Assembly: GCA_021805205.1 (NCBI GenBank)
Contig: JAJZFV010000002.1
Span: 331,218 to 395,217, forward strand
Reading direction: 5' to 3'
Length of the DNA stretch: 64,000 nucleotides
DNA from: Actinomycetes bacterium
GTDB taxonomy: Bacteria > Actinomycetota > Acidimicrobiia > Acidimicrobiales > Acidimicrobiaceae
Shown: positions 39,324 to 51,951 of the stretch, one piece after another
Layout of the letters: each line of letters starts with the position of its first letter
Numbering within the stretch: the first letter of the stretch is position 1
The notes under the pieces: generated by a model
The model's input: the letters and a program-made list of their open reading frames with translations, nothing else
Told to the model about the DNA's origin: nothing
Databases searched by the model: none
Program-made: the position numbers and the translations under genes

Positions 39324-39794
39324 CTATTCGTAGGCAGCTTCGTCTGCTCGACGTAGCTGAGCCGCCATGGTTGCTAGGAGGCGAATCGCCATCGTCGGGA
39401 TCTCCTCTAAGACCGAAGTGAACTCTCTGGCTGGCAAGACCAGAAGTTCAACGTCGGTTACGGCAGTTACGGTAGCAGATCGGGGCTGGTGGTCGAGGAG
39501 TGCTAGCTCGCCAAAGTGGTCAGAAGCCTCCAACCGGGCTACTTCATTTCCGCCCTTACTGACCTTGGCGCTACCACTGGTAATCATGTAGAAGTCTCGG
39601 CCAAAGTGGCCCTCTTCGCAGATTATGGTTCCTGCTTTAGCGCTAGCTTCGTCGCACGCTCGCTCTAGGAGTTGAAGTTCTTTTTTGGAACACTCGGCGA
39701 ATAGCCAAATCGAGCGAAGGCGCTCTATCTTTGATGGCAATGAATTGTCTGACATAGCTTCAAAGCTATCAGCAAGAGCTGCCCTTTGGCCCAA
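39324..39794 (-). CDS. Cyclic nucleotide-binding (CRP/FNR cNMP-type) domain protein
   Basis: AGTIICEEGHFGRDFYMITSGSAKVSKGGNEVARLEASDHFGELALLDHQPRSATVTA; no HTH seen in 156 aa. Confidence 0.88.
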   Translation of the reverse strand: MGQRAALADSFEAMSDNSLPSKIERLRSIWLFAECSKKELQLLERACDEASAKAGTIICEEGHFGRDFYMITSGSAKVSKGGNEVARLEASDHFGELALLDHQPRSATVTAVTDVELLVLPAREFTSVLEEIPTMAIRLLATMAAQLRRADEAAYE

Positions 39795-39832
39795 TAAAGA
39801 AGAGAGGGTTGGCTCGAAGCTCTAGAAATTGC

Positions 39833-40450
39833 TTATCCGGCAGTCTTGACCCTCAGGGGAGCGCCGCTCGGTGTTACGGCGAACCAGATTCCGCCAGCAC
39901 CTTCGGCTGAAATCATCCCTGGAGCCGTGTCCCCGGAGTAGGTATAAAGAGGGTGGCCGGCGTATGCAATCTGCTCGCCTCTCGTTGGAGCGGTTAGGAC
40001 CCCAAGGTAGGCAGCTAGTATTCCCCCGGATGCCTGCGGAGCGCCGTTGGTAAGGATCGGCGGAAAGGCTAGTGCACAGGTCGACTTGCAACCTGCATAG
40101 GTCGGGGTGTCCCCGAGCCTCATGTAGAGGGTTTGGCCGCTTGGGGAGGCTAAAACTTGTCCATACTTGGTGTTTTCGACCTTGATCGTAGTAGGTCCAA
40201 GTGGAACGCCATGGTAAGAGTTAGGAACCGTCGTTGACGGAAAGTCGGGGGTTTGATAGCCTGCCCCGTTGTACGACGAAGCGTGCGTTGCACTTGATGG
40301 ATTTAGAGCTGGGGCATTGGTGCCGCCGGCACCTGAGGGTGAAAGACCGAGGCTCCCACCTTCAGGCGCTAGTGCCTTCGTGTGATTACATGCAGTAGCC
40401 GCAAGTGCGATAGCAATAAGTACACCGGAGTTTCGGAAGGATTTTTTCAC
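39833..40450 (-). CDS. Secreted lipoprotein with COG4315-type repeats
   Basis: Lipobox-like IALAATAC; repeats LASPSGQTLYMRLGDTP..C..TCALAFPPILT and IAYAGHPLYTYSGDTAPG. Confidence 0.8.
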   Translation of the reverse strand: MKKSFRNSGVLIAIALAATACNHTKALAPEGGSLGLSPSGAGGTNAPALNPSSATHASSYNGAGYQTPDFPSTTVPNSYHGVPLGPTTIKVENTKYGQVLASPSGQTLYMRLGDTPTYAGCKSTCALAFPPILTNGAPQASGGILAAYLGVLTAPTRGEQIAYAGHPLYTYSGDTAPGMISAEGAGGIWFAVTPSGAPLRVKTAG

Positions 40451-40565
40451 GCCATTAATACTAGGCGAACATTGACCTTTTGTTAATCAGGTGTACTTAC
40501 TAGCAGCATTTGAATGATGCACTTATACAATTTGCCTCGGCCGAGCAGCCTTTTGCTACTTCGCT

Positions 40566-41258
40566 TTAGCGTCCCAACCAGTGGGTTCTAGTCGCATGTA
40601 GTTCCTCGTCCACGTTATAGACGATAGGTTGCCCATTTGGAATCTCGAAGTTTAAGATCTCTTCGCTATTCAACGACTCGAGGTGCATAACGAGTGCTCT
40701 AAGTGAATTGCCATGGGCTGCAACTAGGAGTGAGCGTCCCGCTTTGAGTTGAGGGACCATTACGTCGAAGTAGTAGGGGAGCATCCTCTCTAGAACATCT
40801 TTGAGACATTCGGTGTTGGGGAGGAGTTCCGGGGCTACATTCTTGTAGCGGCGATCGTGGCGGGGATGAGTTGGATCGGTAGTGTCGAGTTCGGGAGGAG
40901 GGGTGTCAAAGCTTCGTCGCCATAGTCGAACTTGCTCTCGGGAGAAGCGCTCTTTGGTCTCCTCCTTGTTCTTTCCCTGAAGAGATCCGTAGTGACGCTC
41001 ATTCAAGCGCCAATGGCGCTGTACTTCGATGTAATTCAGCCCCATAGCGTCGAGTGCGATCTCTCCTGTTTTGATGGCTCTCTTTAGGACAGAGGTGTGG
41101 AGGATGTCAGGGGTTATTCCTGCTTGGAGTAGTGCTTCCCCTGCACTTTTTGCCTCTTGCTGACCCTTTTCAGTTAGGTCTACATCGATCCAACCCGTGA
41201 ATCGATCCTCGAGGTTCCAAGTGCTCTGCCCATGGCGTAAAAGTGTTAGCTGTCCCAT
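40566..41258 (-). CDS. gpmA: 2,3-bisphosphoglycerate-dependent phosphoglycerate mutase
   Basis: MGQLTLLRHGQSTWNLEDRFTGWIDVDLTEKG...LNERHYGSLQG...VAAHGNSLRA; internal Met at 41258 preferred over the listed 41348. Confidence 0.95.
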   Translation of the reverse strand: MGQLTLLRHGQSTWNLEDRFTGWIDVDLTEKGQQEAKSAGEALLQAGITPDILHTSVLKRAIKTGEIALDAMGLNYIEVQRHWRLNERHYGSLQGKNKEETKERFSREQVRLWRRSFDTPPPELDTTDPTHPRHDRRYKNVAPELLPNTECLKDVLERMLPYYFDVMVPQLKAGRSLLVAAHGNSLRALVMHLESLNSEEILNFEIPNGQPIVYNVDEELHATRTHWLGR

Positions 41259-41328
41259 ATCACATTTGAAAGTAGCCCACACTCGTAGAAAATCCACCTT
41301 TTGTTGGAAGAAATTCATTAAATTTAAA

Positions 41329-41349
41329 GTTGATATGAAGCGACTCAAG
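41329..41349. promoter_or_regulatory. Degenerate HAIR element (HspR operator)
   Basis: GTTGATA-N7-ACTCAAG upstream of dnaK; consensus CTTGAGT-N7-ACTCAAG, right half exact. Confidence 0.55.
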
Positions 41350-41397
41350 TTTTCTAGCGATAATATTATTAATGAACTTCATAGGAGGTAACTAAAA

Positions 41398-43248
41398 GTG
41401 CCAAAAGCAGTAGGTATTGACCTTGGTACCACTAACTCGGTTGTAAGCGTTCTCGAAGGCGGAGATCCAATCGTGATCCCAAACTCAGAGGGTGGTAGGA
41501 CTACTCCCTCCGTTGTAGCCTTCTCGAAGTCGGGTGAGGTACTCGTTGGAGAGGTCGCAAAGCGTCAGGCTGTCACAAATGCCGATCGCACAATCAGGTC
41601 GGTGAAGCGCCATATGGGCACTAATTGGACGATTGACATCGATGGCAAGGCCTATACCGCCCAAGAGATCTCCGCACGTACACTATCTAAGCTGAAGCGT
41701 GACGCTGAGGCTTATCTCGGTGACACCGTTACCCAAGCGGTTATTACGGTTCCGGCGTACTTCGATGACGCACAGAGGACAGCGACTAAGGAAGCTGGTC
41801 AGATCGCAGGTCTTGAGGTACTTCGTATCATCAATGAGCCAACTGCGGCTGCTCTAGCGTATGGTCTTGACAAAGAGAACACCGATCAGACGGTGTTGGT
41901 ATTCGACCTTGGTGGCGGTACTTTTGACGTTTCGGTCCTCGAAATCGGCGACGGTGTATTCGAAGTGAAGTCAACCTCAGGAAATACCAGCCTGGGTGGA
42001 GACGACTGGGACCAGAGGGTTATCGACTGGTTGGTCAAGACCTTCAAGGACACCGAAGGTATCGACCTATCTGGCGACAAGATGGCAATGCAGAGGCTCA
42101 AGGAAGCGGCCGAGAAGGCAAAGATTGAGCTCTCGAATGTACAAGAGAGCACCATCAACTTGCCATTTATCACAGCTAACGCTGAGGGGCCAAAGCACCT
42201 TGACGTCAAGCTAACCCGAGCCAAGTTCCAAGAACTTACAGCAGATCTAGTTGAAGCCTGTCGTCAACCATTCGAGCAAGCGATCAAGGATGCAGGTCTT
42301 ACTAAGGACCAGATCGATCACGTAGTTATGGTCGGTGGATCAACTCGTATGCCAGCGATTCAAGACTTGGTTCAGGGAATTACCGGACGCGAGCCCCATA
42401 AAGGTGTAAACCCAGACGAAGTGGTAGCCGTCGGCGCTGCGATTCAGGCTGGCGTCTTGAAGGGTGAGGTAAAGGACGTCCTTCTCCTGGACGTAACCCC
42501 GCTTAGCTTGGGAATTGAGACCAAGGGTGGCGTCATGACCAAGTTGATTGAACGCAACACCACTATCCCGACCAAGAGAACTGAAGTCTTCACAACCGCC
42601 GATGACAATCAGCCTTCGGTTGAGATCCACGTTCTTCAGGGAGAGCGGGAGATGGCTATGTACAACAAGACCTTGGGCAAGTTCCAACTGGTCGGCCTTC
42701 CACCGGCACCTCGGGGAATCCCACAGATTGAAGTTACCTTTGACATCGATGCAAATGGAATAGTTCACGTCTCTGCCAAGGATCGTGCTACCAACCAGGA
42801 GCAGTCGATTACTATCACCGGTCAAAGCTCGCTCTCCAAAGACGACATTGATCGTATGGTAAAAGACGCCGAAGCTCACGTCGCAGATGACAAGCGTCGA
42901 CGTGAAGAGGCTGAGATTCGCAATAACGGTGACACCCTTGTCTATCAGACGGAAAAGCTCTTGAAAGAACAAGGTGAGAAGTTCAACGGCGACGAGAAGA
43001 CCTCAGTCGAGTCAGCGCTTGAGACGTTGAAGGCGGCCCTTGCTGGTACTGATATTGAGGCGATCAAGAATGAAACCGAGAAGCTGATGACCACATCTCA
43101 AGCTTTCTCGCAGCGCCTCTATGAAGAGGCCTCGAAGGCAGCTCAGGCTTCAGGTGGCGATGATTCAGCTGCAAATGGACAATCGGGCTCCGGCTCTAAC
43201 GACGAGGATATCGTCGAAGCTGAAATCGTTGACGATACAAACAAGTAA
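41398..43248 (+). CDS. dnaK: Chaperone DnaK
   Basis: [17 protein letters not shown]...[41 protein letters not shown] start after AGGAGG. Confidence 0.98.
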   Translation: MPKAVGIDLGTTNSVVSVLEGGDPIVIPNSEGGRTTPSVVAFSKSGEVLVGEVAKRQAVTNADRTIRSVKRHMGTNWTIDIDGKAYTAQEISARTLSKLKRDAEAYLGDTVTQAVITVPAYFDDAQRTATKEAGQIAGLEVLRIINEPTAAALAYGLDKENTDQTVLVFDLGGGTFDVSVLEIGDGVFEVKSTSGNTSLGGDDWDQRVIDWLVKTFKDTEGIDLSGDKMAMQRLKEAAEKAKIELSNVQESTINLPFITANAEGPKHLDVKLTRAKFQELTADLVEACRQPFEQAIKDAGLTKDQIDHVVMVGGSTRMPAIQDLVQGITGREPHKGVNPDEVVAVGAAIQAGVLKGEVKDVLLLDVTPLSLGIETKGGVMTKLIERNTTIPTKRTEVFTTADDNQPSVEIHVLQGEREMAMYNKTLGKFQLVGLPPAPRGIPQIEVTFDIDANGIVHVSAKDRATNQEQSITITGQSSLSKDDIDRMVKDAEAHVADDKRRREEAEIRNNGDTLVYQTEKLLKEQGEKFNGDEKTSVESALETLKAALAGTDIEAIKNETEKLMTTSQAFSQRLYEEASKAAQASGGDDSAANGQSGSGSNDEDIVEAEIVDDTNK

Positions 43249-43330
43249 ACGAGTGCAGTGACCCTGGACTGGAATCGACAGAGAAGATCCGGTCCGGGTC
43301 AATGCGGTTGTCACTTGAAAGGTGAGAAGA

Positions 43331-43879
43331 TTGGTACCTGAAGATCAGGGTAACTTCGACGAGTCGAATGAGCCCAACGACGAAGAATTAAATGAAATTG
43401 TGATCGAAGCTGAAGAGATCGTCGCGAACGCCGAGGAGGAGATCGAGGACCCGATAGTCCAAGAGCTTCGTCGCGAACGAGACGAGTACCTTGAATCTCT
43501 ACAGAGGACTAAGGCTGACTTCGATAACTATCGCAGACGTGTAGCTCGTCTTGAAGAGGAGAGCAATGAGAAGCGTGTACTCGCACTCATTGAAAAACTC
43601 ATCCCTACTCTGGACGATCTTTCAATGCTTTTAGCGCACGTCGCTAACTCCGACAGCGGAGAAATTGCGGAAAAGACGATTCGTCCCATGTTCTCGATGT
43701 TGACCAATGAAGGTCTCGAGGTGATCGATGCGATCGATGTAGTATTCGATCCTGAGATTCACTTAGCCGTAGCCCACGAAGAGGGCGAAGGCGGGCCGAT
43801 GGTCGCAGAGATCTTGAGGCCGGGATATAGATGGAAGGGTCGAGTACTTAGACCCGCAATGGTAAAAGTTATAGGGTAG
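43331..43879 (+). CDS. grpE: Nucleotide exchange factor GrpE
   Basis: [15 protein letters not shown]...[12 protein letters not shown]...[23 protein letters not shown] at 43331 with AGGTGAG upstream (listed ORF 43322). Confidence 0.95.
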   Translation: MVPEDQGNFDESNEPNDEELNEIVIEAEEIVANAEEEIEDPIVQELRRERDEYLESLQRTKADFDNYRRRVARLEEESNEKRVLALIEKLIPTLDDLSMLLAHVANSDSGEIAEKTIRPMFSMLTNEGLEVIDAIDVVFDPEIHLAVAHEEGEGGPMVAEILRPGYRWKGRVLRPAMVKVIG

Positions 43880-43884
43880 GTGCC

Positions 43885-44961
43885 ATGGCAGCCAACAGCG
43901 AATGGTATGAGAAGGACTACTACAAGGTCCTTGGGGTTGACAAGACTGCGACCGAAAAAGAGATTCAAAAGTCATATCGCAAGTTGGCGAAGGAGTACCA
44001 CCCGGACGCGAATCCTGGCTCTGAAGAGAAGTTTAAAGAGATCTCAGTCGCATACGAAGTATTGGGTGACGCTACTAAGCGGGCCGAATACGATCAGATC
44101 CGGAGCCAGGTTCCATTTATGGGAAGGGGCGGTCAAGGCCCATTTTCCCAAGGAAATCCAAACTTTAAGGTAGACGATCTAGGAGACCTCTTGGGTGGAA
44201 TCTTTAATCGGCGCCGCCCCGGAACCAATAACGTAGCTACTAAAGGTCCAGATGTCGAAGTTACTCTTACGATTAGCTTCAAAGAGTCGATCGATGGTGT
44301 AACTACAGCAGTTAATGTACCGATCGAGTCCCGTTGTCGCGTCTGTTCAGGCACGGGTGCCGCTCCCGGATCGAAGCCAGTTACATGTGCTAGGTGTAAT
44401 GGCACTGGATCGGTGAACGAGAGCCAAGGCTTCTTCTCCTTTTCCCAACCTTGTCCTGCGTGCGGCGGTCAAGGGGTGCGCCTAGACCTGCCATGTGGAA
44501 ATTGTCATGGAACCGGCAAGACTCTTATCAATCGCAAGATAAATGTAAAGATCCCCGCTGGTGTTGAAGACGGACAAAAGATTCGTCTCAAGGGCAGAGG
44601 ATCGCTAGGAGCAAATGGTGGTGCCGCCGGAGACGTCTATATAAAGATTAAAGTCGATCGCGATCCAAGCTTTGGACGCAAGGGGCTTGATATATTGACG
44701 GTGGCTAGGGTCTCCTTCCCCGAGGCGACACTAGGTAGCGAGATAGTGATTCCCACCCTTAATTCGTCGATTAAGTTGCGGGTTCCACCGGGAACCAAAT
44801 CGGGTCAGATTTTGAGGGCAAAGGGCTACGGGGTCACTGGTAAACGCGGTGAAGTTGGAGATCTTTTGGTGACAATAGAAATTGTGATTCCAAAGGATCT
44901 AACTCCAGAGCAGAAAAAGGCAGTCGAGGATCTGGCAAAGATACTCAGCAAGCAGCAGTAA
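43885..44961 (+). CDS. dnaJ: Chaperone DnaJ
   Basis: [35 protein letters not shown], four CxxCxG-like zinc repeats. Confidence 0.97.
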   Translation: MAANSEWYEKDYYKVLGVDKTATEKEIQKSYRKLAKEYHPDANPGSEEKFKEISVAYEVLGDATKRAEYDQIRSQVPFMGRGGQGPFSQGNPNFKVDDLGDLLGGIFNRRRPGTNNVATKGPDVEVTLTISFKESIDGVTTAVNVPIESRCRVCSGTGAAPGSKPVTCARCNGTGSVNESQGFFSFSQPCPACGGQGVRLDLPCGNCHGTGKTLINRKINVKIPAGVEDGQKIRLKGRGSLGANGGAAGDVYIKIKVDRDPSFGRKGLDILTVARVSFPEATLGSEIVIPTLNSSIKLRVPPGTKSGQILRAKGYGVTGKRGEVGDLLVTIEIVIPKDLTPEQKKAVEDLAKILSKQQ

Positions 44962-45000
44962 TAAGGTTTTCAATCGGATCTAGTTTCGAAGGGAGAGGTG

Positions 45001-45399
45001 ATGGAACAGAGTAACGAGACATTTTTTCGAGCGGTATACGTAATATCAGTAGCTGCAGAGTTAGCGGGGGTTCATCCTCAAACTTTACGCATCTACGAAA
45101 GGCGCGGACTTCTAGATCCACAGAGGACCTCTGGCGGATCAAGAAGATACTCTGAAAAAGATCTAGCGCGGCTACGCCATATACAGGAGCTAACCGACGC
45201 TGGAATCAACATCGAAGGCGTAAAGCGGATCTTGGAACTTGAAGACAAGGTCGAGAATCTCTCCAATGAATTGGCGCAGATCAAGCATCTTCGAGAAGTC
45301 GAATTAGAAGAGGCGCATCGAAAGTATCGGCGCGATATCGTGCCTCGCAATCAAGCCTTCGGACCGATTCTTTACTATCGGTTTTCAAATGAACAGTAG
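45001..45399 (+). CDS. hspR: MerR-family heat shock repressor HspR
   Basis: YVISVAAELAGVHPQTLRIYERRGLLDPQRTSGGSRRYSEKDLARLRHIQELT; in the dnaK-grpE-dnaJ-hspR arrangement. Confidence 0.94.
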   Translation: MEQSNETFFRAVYVISVAAELAGVHPQTLRIYERRGLLDPQRTSGGSRRYSEKDLARLRHIQELTDAGINIEGVKRILELEDKVENLSNELAQIKHLREVELEEAHRKYRRDIVPRNQAFGPILYYRFSNEQ

Positions 45400-45479
45400 T
45401 ACAAAGTACGCAAAGGGAGATCGCGCCTAAGTGGGCTCTTGATTCTCCTAGCGGACACAACCAACAGGAGAATTAATAA

Positions 45480-47978
45480 ATGCCACAATTGGATACCTCG
45501 AAGTGGACCCAAAAGAGCCAAGAGGCTTTGGCGACCGCAATCGAAGATGCAACTCGCCGTAATAACGGTGAAGTAACTAACGACCACTTGGCCCTGGCTC
45601 TGCTCAACCAAGTTGATGGAGTCACCTTGCCGTTGGTGAGCAAGCTCAATCTCTCACCACTTGATCTTCGTAACTCGCTAAATGCAGCACTTGAAAGACT
45701 TCCCAAAGTATACGGAACTGAACCGGTAATCTCTCGTGAGGTAGTTGAACTTCTTCGAAGGGCGGAGCAGAACCGGATTGACATGAAGGACGACTATCTC
45801 TCAGTCGACCATCTACTGCTAGAGTTAGCTCAAAAGATAGGCACCGATCGACAAGCAGTGCTCGGTGCCCTCAAAGAGATTCGGGGTAACCAGCGGATTA
45901 CTAGTCAAAATCCTGAGGAGACCTTCAAATCCCTCGAGAAATTCGGGAAGGATCTAACCGCCCTAGCGGCTAGAGGTAAGATCGATCCCGTCATTGGAAG
46001 AGATGATGAGATACGACGAGTTATCCAAGTTCTTTCGCGCCGGACCAAGAATAACCCAGTTTTAATTGGCGAGCCTGGAGTGGGAAAGACTGCAATTGTA
46101 GAAGGCTTAGCGCTTCGGATCGTCGAAGGTGATGTACCCGAAGGGTTGAAGTCGAAGCGACTAGTCGCTCTCGATCTTGCCTCCATGGTAGCAGGTGCCA
46201 AATATCGCGGTGAATTTGAAGAGCGGCTGAAGGCGGTTCTTGGCGAGATATCTGCGTCCGAGGGCGAGATAATAACCTTTATCGATGAGATGCATACAGT
46301 GGTTGGAGCTGGAGCCGCCGAAGGTGCAATGGATGCCTCCAATATGTTAAAGCCAATGCTTGCCCGCGGTGAGCTTCGCATGATTGGTGCAACTACGCTA
46401 GACGAATATCGAAAGTACATCGAAAAAGATCCTGCCCTGGAGCGCCGCTTCCAAAGGGTACAGGTCGATCAACCATCAGTCGAAGCCACGGTAGCTATCC
46501 TCCGCGGCCTCAAAGAGCGCTACGAAGTCTTTCATGGAGTTCGGATCCAAGATAGTGCGCTGGTCGCCGCAGCCTTACTCTCCGACAGGTACATTACTGA
46601 CCGCTTTCTTCCTGATAAGGCTATTGACCTAGTCGATGAGGCAGCTAGCAGGCTCAGAATAGAGATCGACTCGATGCCTACAGAGATAGATGTGGTTCAG
46701 CGGAGAATGCGTCAACTTGAGATCGAGAAGATCTCGTTAGCGCGTGAAGTTGACTCTCTTTCCCTAGATCGTCTTTCAAAGATCGATGAGGAGCTTGCAA
46801 ACTTGGCTGAAGAGCGCGACTCGATGGTCGGCCACTGGCAACTCGAAAAGTCGATGATTGAATCGATTAGATCTAAGAAGGAAGAGCTGGAGGGGGCTAA
46901 AGCCCAAGCAGATAAGTTCTCTCGTGAAGGATCACTCGATCGTGCCAGCGAGATCCTATACTCTCGTATCCCCTCGATCGAGGAGGATATAAAGGCTGAG
47001 AGTGCAAAGCTTGCGGAGCTTCAGAGTAATCAACGGATGCTTCGTGAAGAGGTCTCCGACGAAGACATCGCTGAAGTGGTATCCCGCGCTACCTCGATCC
47101 CGGTTGGAAAGCTACTCGAAGGCGAGGTTGGAAAGCTACTCCATATGGAGGAGGCGCTTAGCTCTCAAGTGGTTGGGCAAAGCCGTGCCATTGAGGTCGT
47201 CGCAAATGCTATTCGACGTTCGCGAGCTGGACTATCGGATCCAAATCGACCAATAGGTAGCTTCCTATTCATGGGGCCTACCGGAGTGGGAAAGACCGAA
47301 CTCGCAAAAGCTCTAGCCGGATTTCTATTCGACGACGAAAGAGCCATGGTGCGAATCGATATGGGTGAATATCAGGAGCGTCATAGCGTCTCGCGACTCG
47401 TCGGAGCGCCTCCAGGTTATGTGGGCTATGACGAAGGAGGACAACTCTCCGAGGCGGTTCGACGACGCCCCTACAGCGTTGTACTTCTGGACGAGATAGA
47501 GAAGGCCCATAGCGACGTCTTCAATATCTTGCTGCAAGTGCTAGACGATGGACGGCTGACCGATGGACAAGGAAGAACGGTCAACTTCACTAACACCGTT
47601 CTGATTATGACCTCCAATCTGGGCGTTGATCCCCGTGATTTTTTCAAACCTGAATTTGTAAATAGAATCGACGAGATAGTTAGATTCTCACCACTCACTA
47701 GGGAGAATCTCGACAGAATTGTTGAGATTCAAATCGATGAATTGAGGGGAAGACTTGCCACTCGAAATATCACATTAGAAGTTGGTGAGGAGCTTATCCG
47801 AGAGATCGCCGACCGTGGGTACGACCCTGAATTTGGTGCTCGTCCGCTTCGTAGAGTGGTGCAGCGCTACCTCGGAGATCGTATCTCCACAGCAATTCTT
47901 TCTGGCAAGTACCACGAGGGTTCAAAGATTCGAGCAGATATTGATCTTGATAATCCCGAGGTGGTCGTACTCACTTAG
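45480..47978 (+). CDS. clpB: ATP-dependent chaperone ClpB
   Basis: NBD1 [15 protein letters not shown], coiled-coil middle domain, NBD2 [28 protein letters not shown]. Confidence 0.95.
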   Translation: MPQLDTSKWTQKSQEALATAIEDATRRNNGEVTNDHLALALLNQVDGVTLPLVSKLNLSPLDLRNSLNAALERLPKVYGTEPVISREVVELLRRAEQNRIDMKDDYLSVDHLLLELAQKIGTDRQAVLGALKEIRGNQRITSQNPEETFKSLEKFGKDLTALAARGKIDPVIGRDDEIRRVIQVLSRRTKNNPVLIGEPGVGKTAIVEGLALRIVEGDVPEGLKSKRLVALDLASMVAGAKYRGEFEERLKAVLGEISASEGEIITFIDEMHTVVGAGAAEGAMDASNMLKPMLARGELRMIGATTLDEYRKYIEKDPALERRFQRVQVDQPSVEATVAILRGLKERYEVFHGVRIQDSALVAAALLSDRYITDRFLPDKAIDLVDEAASRLRIEIDSMPTEIDVVQRRMRQLEIEKISLAREVDSLSLDRLSKIDEELANLAEERDSMVGHWQLEKSMIESIRSKKEELEGAKAQADKFSREGSLDRASEILYSRIPSIEEDIKAESAKLAELQSNQRMLREEVSDEDIAEVVSRATSIPVGKLLEGEVGKLLHMEEALSSQVVGQSRAIEVVANAIRRSRAGLSDPNRPIGSFLFMGPTGVGKTELAKALAGFLFDDERAMVRIDMGEYQERHSVSRLVGAPPGYVGYDEGGQLSEAVRRRPYSVVLLDEIEKAHSDVFNILLQVLDDGRLTDGQGRTVNFTNTVLIMTSNLGVDPRDFFKPEFVNRIDEIVRFSPLTRENLDRIVEIQIDELRGRLATRNITLEVGEELIREIADRGYDPEFGARPLRRVVQRYLGDRISTAILSGKYHEGSKIRADIDLDNPEVVVLT

Positions 47979-48000
47979 GTGAATTGCCCTCTAACATCTA

Positions 48001-48033
48001 TAGGGACTTTTTTTGCCGAATAGGCGGTCCCTA
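48001..48033 (+). promoter_or_regulatory. Inverted repeat in clpB-purA intergenic region
   Basis: TAGGGAC-tttttttgccgaataggcg-GTCCCTA with inner GCC-gaata-GGC. Confidence 0.5.
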
Positions 48034-48038
48034 GCTAA

Positions 48039-49337
<1,299 letters not shown>

Positions 49338-49342
49338 GTTCA

Positions 49343-50584
49343 GTGGCAAAGCAATCTAGCCGGATCGTAGTGGTTGGTTCAGGAGGGCGTGAACACGCCA
49401 TCTGTGATGTGTTGGCCCGAGAAGGATATCAGGTAATTGCTGCGCCGGGGAACGTCGGCATCTCTAAAGCAGTACCTTGCACCGATCAAGATCCACGTGA
49501 TCTCGATGCCGATCTCTTCGTAATAGGACCCGAGGCCCCACTGGTAGAGGGGTTGGCCGATGATCTGCGGGCTCAATCCAAGTTAGTCTTTGGACCGGGT
49601 AGGCAAGGGGCGCGTCTCGAAGGGTCAAAGGACTTTATGAAAGAGATAGCAGCAGCTGCAAAGGTTCCAACGGCAAAGTACGCCACTTTTACAGCTATCG
49701 AAGAGGCGATTTCTTACCTCAAAAATAAAGAAGGTCCGTATATCATCAAAACCGATGGACTCGCGGCCGGTAAAGGCGTGTTGGTGACTAGCGACCTCGA
49801 TGCCGCGGTAGATGATGTCCGAGCCAAGTTAAGTGGGCAATCTTTTGGTCAGGCTGGCACCAAAGTCATTATTGAGGACTTTTTATCGGGTCGCGAGGTC
49901 TCTGTTCTAGCGATAGTCGATGGTAGTAGGGCGATTCTGCTACCAGCTGCAGCTGACCACAAGAGGTTGAACGACGGCGACCTTGGTCCAAATACTGGGG
50001 GAATGGGTGCCTTTGCCCCAGTTGAGTGGTTTGACGAGGCGCTTCAACGACAAACGATGGACAATATCATCACACCCGTGATCGAAGAGCTAAAACTTCG
50101 AGGAATCGACTATCGAGGTGTGCTCTATGCCGGGCTAATGGTAGATCAAGATGGCCCCTCGCTCGTCGAATTTAACGTGCGTTTTGGTGATCCTGAGGCC
50201 CAAGTGGTAATTCCTCTGGTCGAAGGTAATTTTGGTGAAGTTCTCTTGGCGGCCGCTCGCGGTGACCTAGCATCTCTTGAGCTAAGGCCAAGGGGAGCAG
50301 GTGCAGTGGTAGTTATGAGCGCATCGGGATACCCTAGCAACCCACGAAGCGGTGATAAGATTGCTGGTCTTTCTGCCATCGAAGGCGATGCGTCGATCAG
50401 GGTGTATCACTCCGGAACGGCGCTCGATGCACAGGGAGATTTGGTTACCTCAGGTGGACGAGTACTAGGAGTTACAGCACTCGGCGATAGCAAGGAAGAG
50501 GCTCTCGAGCGCGCATACAGGGCCATCGCCGGGGTTGAATTTGAAGGTGGCCACTATCGCCGAGACATTGGCGTGGGACGATAA
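49343..50584 (+). CDS. purD: Phosphoribosylamine-glycine ligase
   Basis: VVGSGGREHAI...LVEGLADDLR...IIKTDGLAAGKGVLVT...FNVRFGDPEAQ. Confidence 0.97.
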   Translation: MAKQSSRIVVVGSGGREHAICDVLAREGYQVIAAPGNVGISKAVPCTDQDPRDLDADLFVIGPEAPLVEGLADDLRAQSKLVFGPGRQGARLEGSKDFMKEIAAAAKVPTAKYATFTAIEEAISYLKNKEGPYIIKTDGLAAGKGVLVTSDLDAAVDDVRAKLSGQSFGQAGTKVIIEDFLSGREVSVLAIVDGSRAILLPAAADHKRLNDGDLGPNTGGMGAFAPVEWFDEALQRQTMDNIITPVIEELKLRGIDYRGVLYAGLMVDQDGPSLVEFNVRFGDPEAQVVIPLVEGNFGEVLLAAARGDLASLELRPRGAGAVVVMSASGYPSNPRSGDKIAGLSAIEGDASIRVYHSGTALDAQGDLVTSGGRVLGVTALGDSKEEALERAYRAIAGVEFEGGHYRRDIGVGR

Positions 50585-50611
50585 AAAAGATCTAAATATT
50601 GGAGATGTACC

Positions 50612-51937
50612 ATGATCGAACGCTACACACTACCAGCAGTAGGAGTACTTTTTAGCGATACCTCGCGGATGAAGAATTGGCTAGCAGTCGAATATGCAAC
50701 GGTGGAGGCTTTGAGTCACGTAGGAGTGGTTCCGAGCGAAGATCTCGACGAGCTAAAGGCGTTTACTCCGACCATCGATGATGCCTTCGTCCAAGCGGTA
50801 GATGATCGTGAAGCTATAACCAACCATGACCTTGCCGCCTTCGTCGACGTTGTTCAGGGAACAATAGGAACTAAGTCGGCGAGTTGGATCCACTACGGCT
50901 TGACGTCCTCTGATGTGGTAGATACCGCGCTTTCCCTCACGTTGAAGGAGGCCGGTCAGAAGATTCGGGAAGAGTTGGTAGCGCTGATTGAGGCGATCTA
51001 TTCACGGGCTACGGAGCACTCGGCGACGATAATGGCTGGCAGAACCCACGGAATGCACGCTGAGCCAACCACCTTTGGGAACAAGCTTGCACTCTTTGGC
51101 CTCTCTCTCGCACGTGATTTGGATCGTTTGGATCGTGCGATAGCTGCAATCTCAGTGGGAAAACTCTCCGGAGCGGTTGGGACATTTTCTAATATTGAGC
51201 CAGCTGTAGAGGAGCACGTATGTGCACTTCTTGGCCTTAGTCCGGTTCCTGCCACTCAAGTCATCGCCCGAGATCGCCACGCCGAGTACCTCTATAGCTT
51301 GACGTCACTTGCGGCGACCATTGAGACCATTGCCACCGAGGTACGCCACTTGGCTAGAACTGAGGTCGGTGAGGCCGAAGAGTACTTCGCACCGGGGCAA
51401 AAGGGCTCCTCTGCTATGCCTCATAAACGAAATCCAATCTTGTCGGAGCGGTTGGTGGGGCTAAGTAGAGTCATGAGGGGCTACCTCATCTCTGGCCTTG
51501 AAGATGTTGCACTGTGGCACGAGCGCGATATCTCACACTCTTCAGTGGAGCGCATCGTACTGTCAGATGCGTCGATCCTCGCCTACTACATGGTCAACAA
51601 AGCTAAGTCACTTGTCGGTAAGTTGATGGTTTATCCGGAGCGGATGAAACAGAATCTCGACGATTCTTTGGGCTTCGTCTTCTCTCAGTCGCTGCTTTTG
51701 ACCTTAGTCGACTCCGGTATGAGTCGCGATGAGGCATACCGCATCGTTCAAAGTTCGGCGAGGGCAGCATATGAACTTCGACGTCAACTTAGAGAGGTTA
51801 TTGAAGAAGATCAGAGCCTTAACATCTCGAGCGAACTTCTTGATCGCGCATTTAGCGTCGAGAGAGTAACTCGCCACTGTGGCCGTGCAATTGATGAGTT
51901 GTCTAAAGTGGTTGCCCTCCAGAGCTCCAAGAATTAG
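50612..51937 (+). CDS. purB: Adenylosuccinate lyase
   Basis: GRTHGMHAEPTTFGNK...GQKGSSAMPHKRNPILSE. Confidence 0.97.
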   Translation: MIERYTLPAVGVLFSDTSRMKNWLAVEYATVEALSHVGVVPSEDLDELKAFTPTIDDAFVQAVDDREAITNHDLAAFVDVVQGTIGTKSASWIHYGLTSSDVVDTALSLTLKEAGQKIREELVALIEAIYSRATEHSATIMAGRTHGMHAEPTTFGNKLALFGLSLARDLDRLDRAIAAISVGKLSGAVGTFSNIEPAVEEHVCALLGLSPVPATQVIARDRHAEYLYSLTSLAATIETIATEVRHLARTEVGEAEEYFAPGQKGSSAMPHKRNPILSERLVGLSRVMRGYLISGLEDVALWHERDISHSSVERIVLSDASILAYYMVNKAKSLVGKLMVYPERMKQNLDDSLGFVFSQSLLLTLVDSGMSRDEAYRIVQSSARAAYELRRQLREVIEEDQSLNISSELLDRAFSVERVTRHCGRAIDELSKVVALQSSKN

Positions 51938-51951
51938 AAGTTGAGCAGATA

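Noticed and set aside
42340-42972. 210-aa ORF antisense to dnaK
   Set aside because: Antisense shadow of a strongly coding gene; same reasoning applies to the many antisense ORFs in trxB, acnA, clpB and pur genes.
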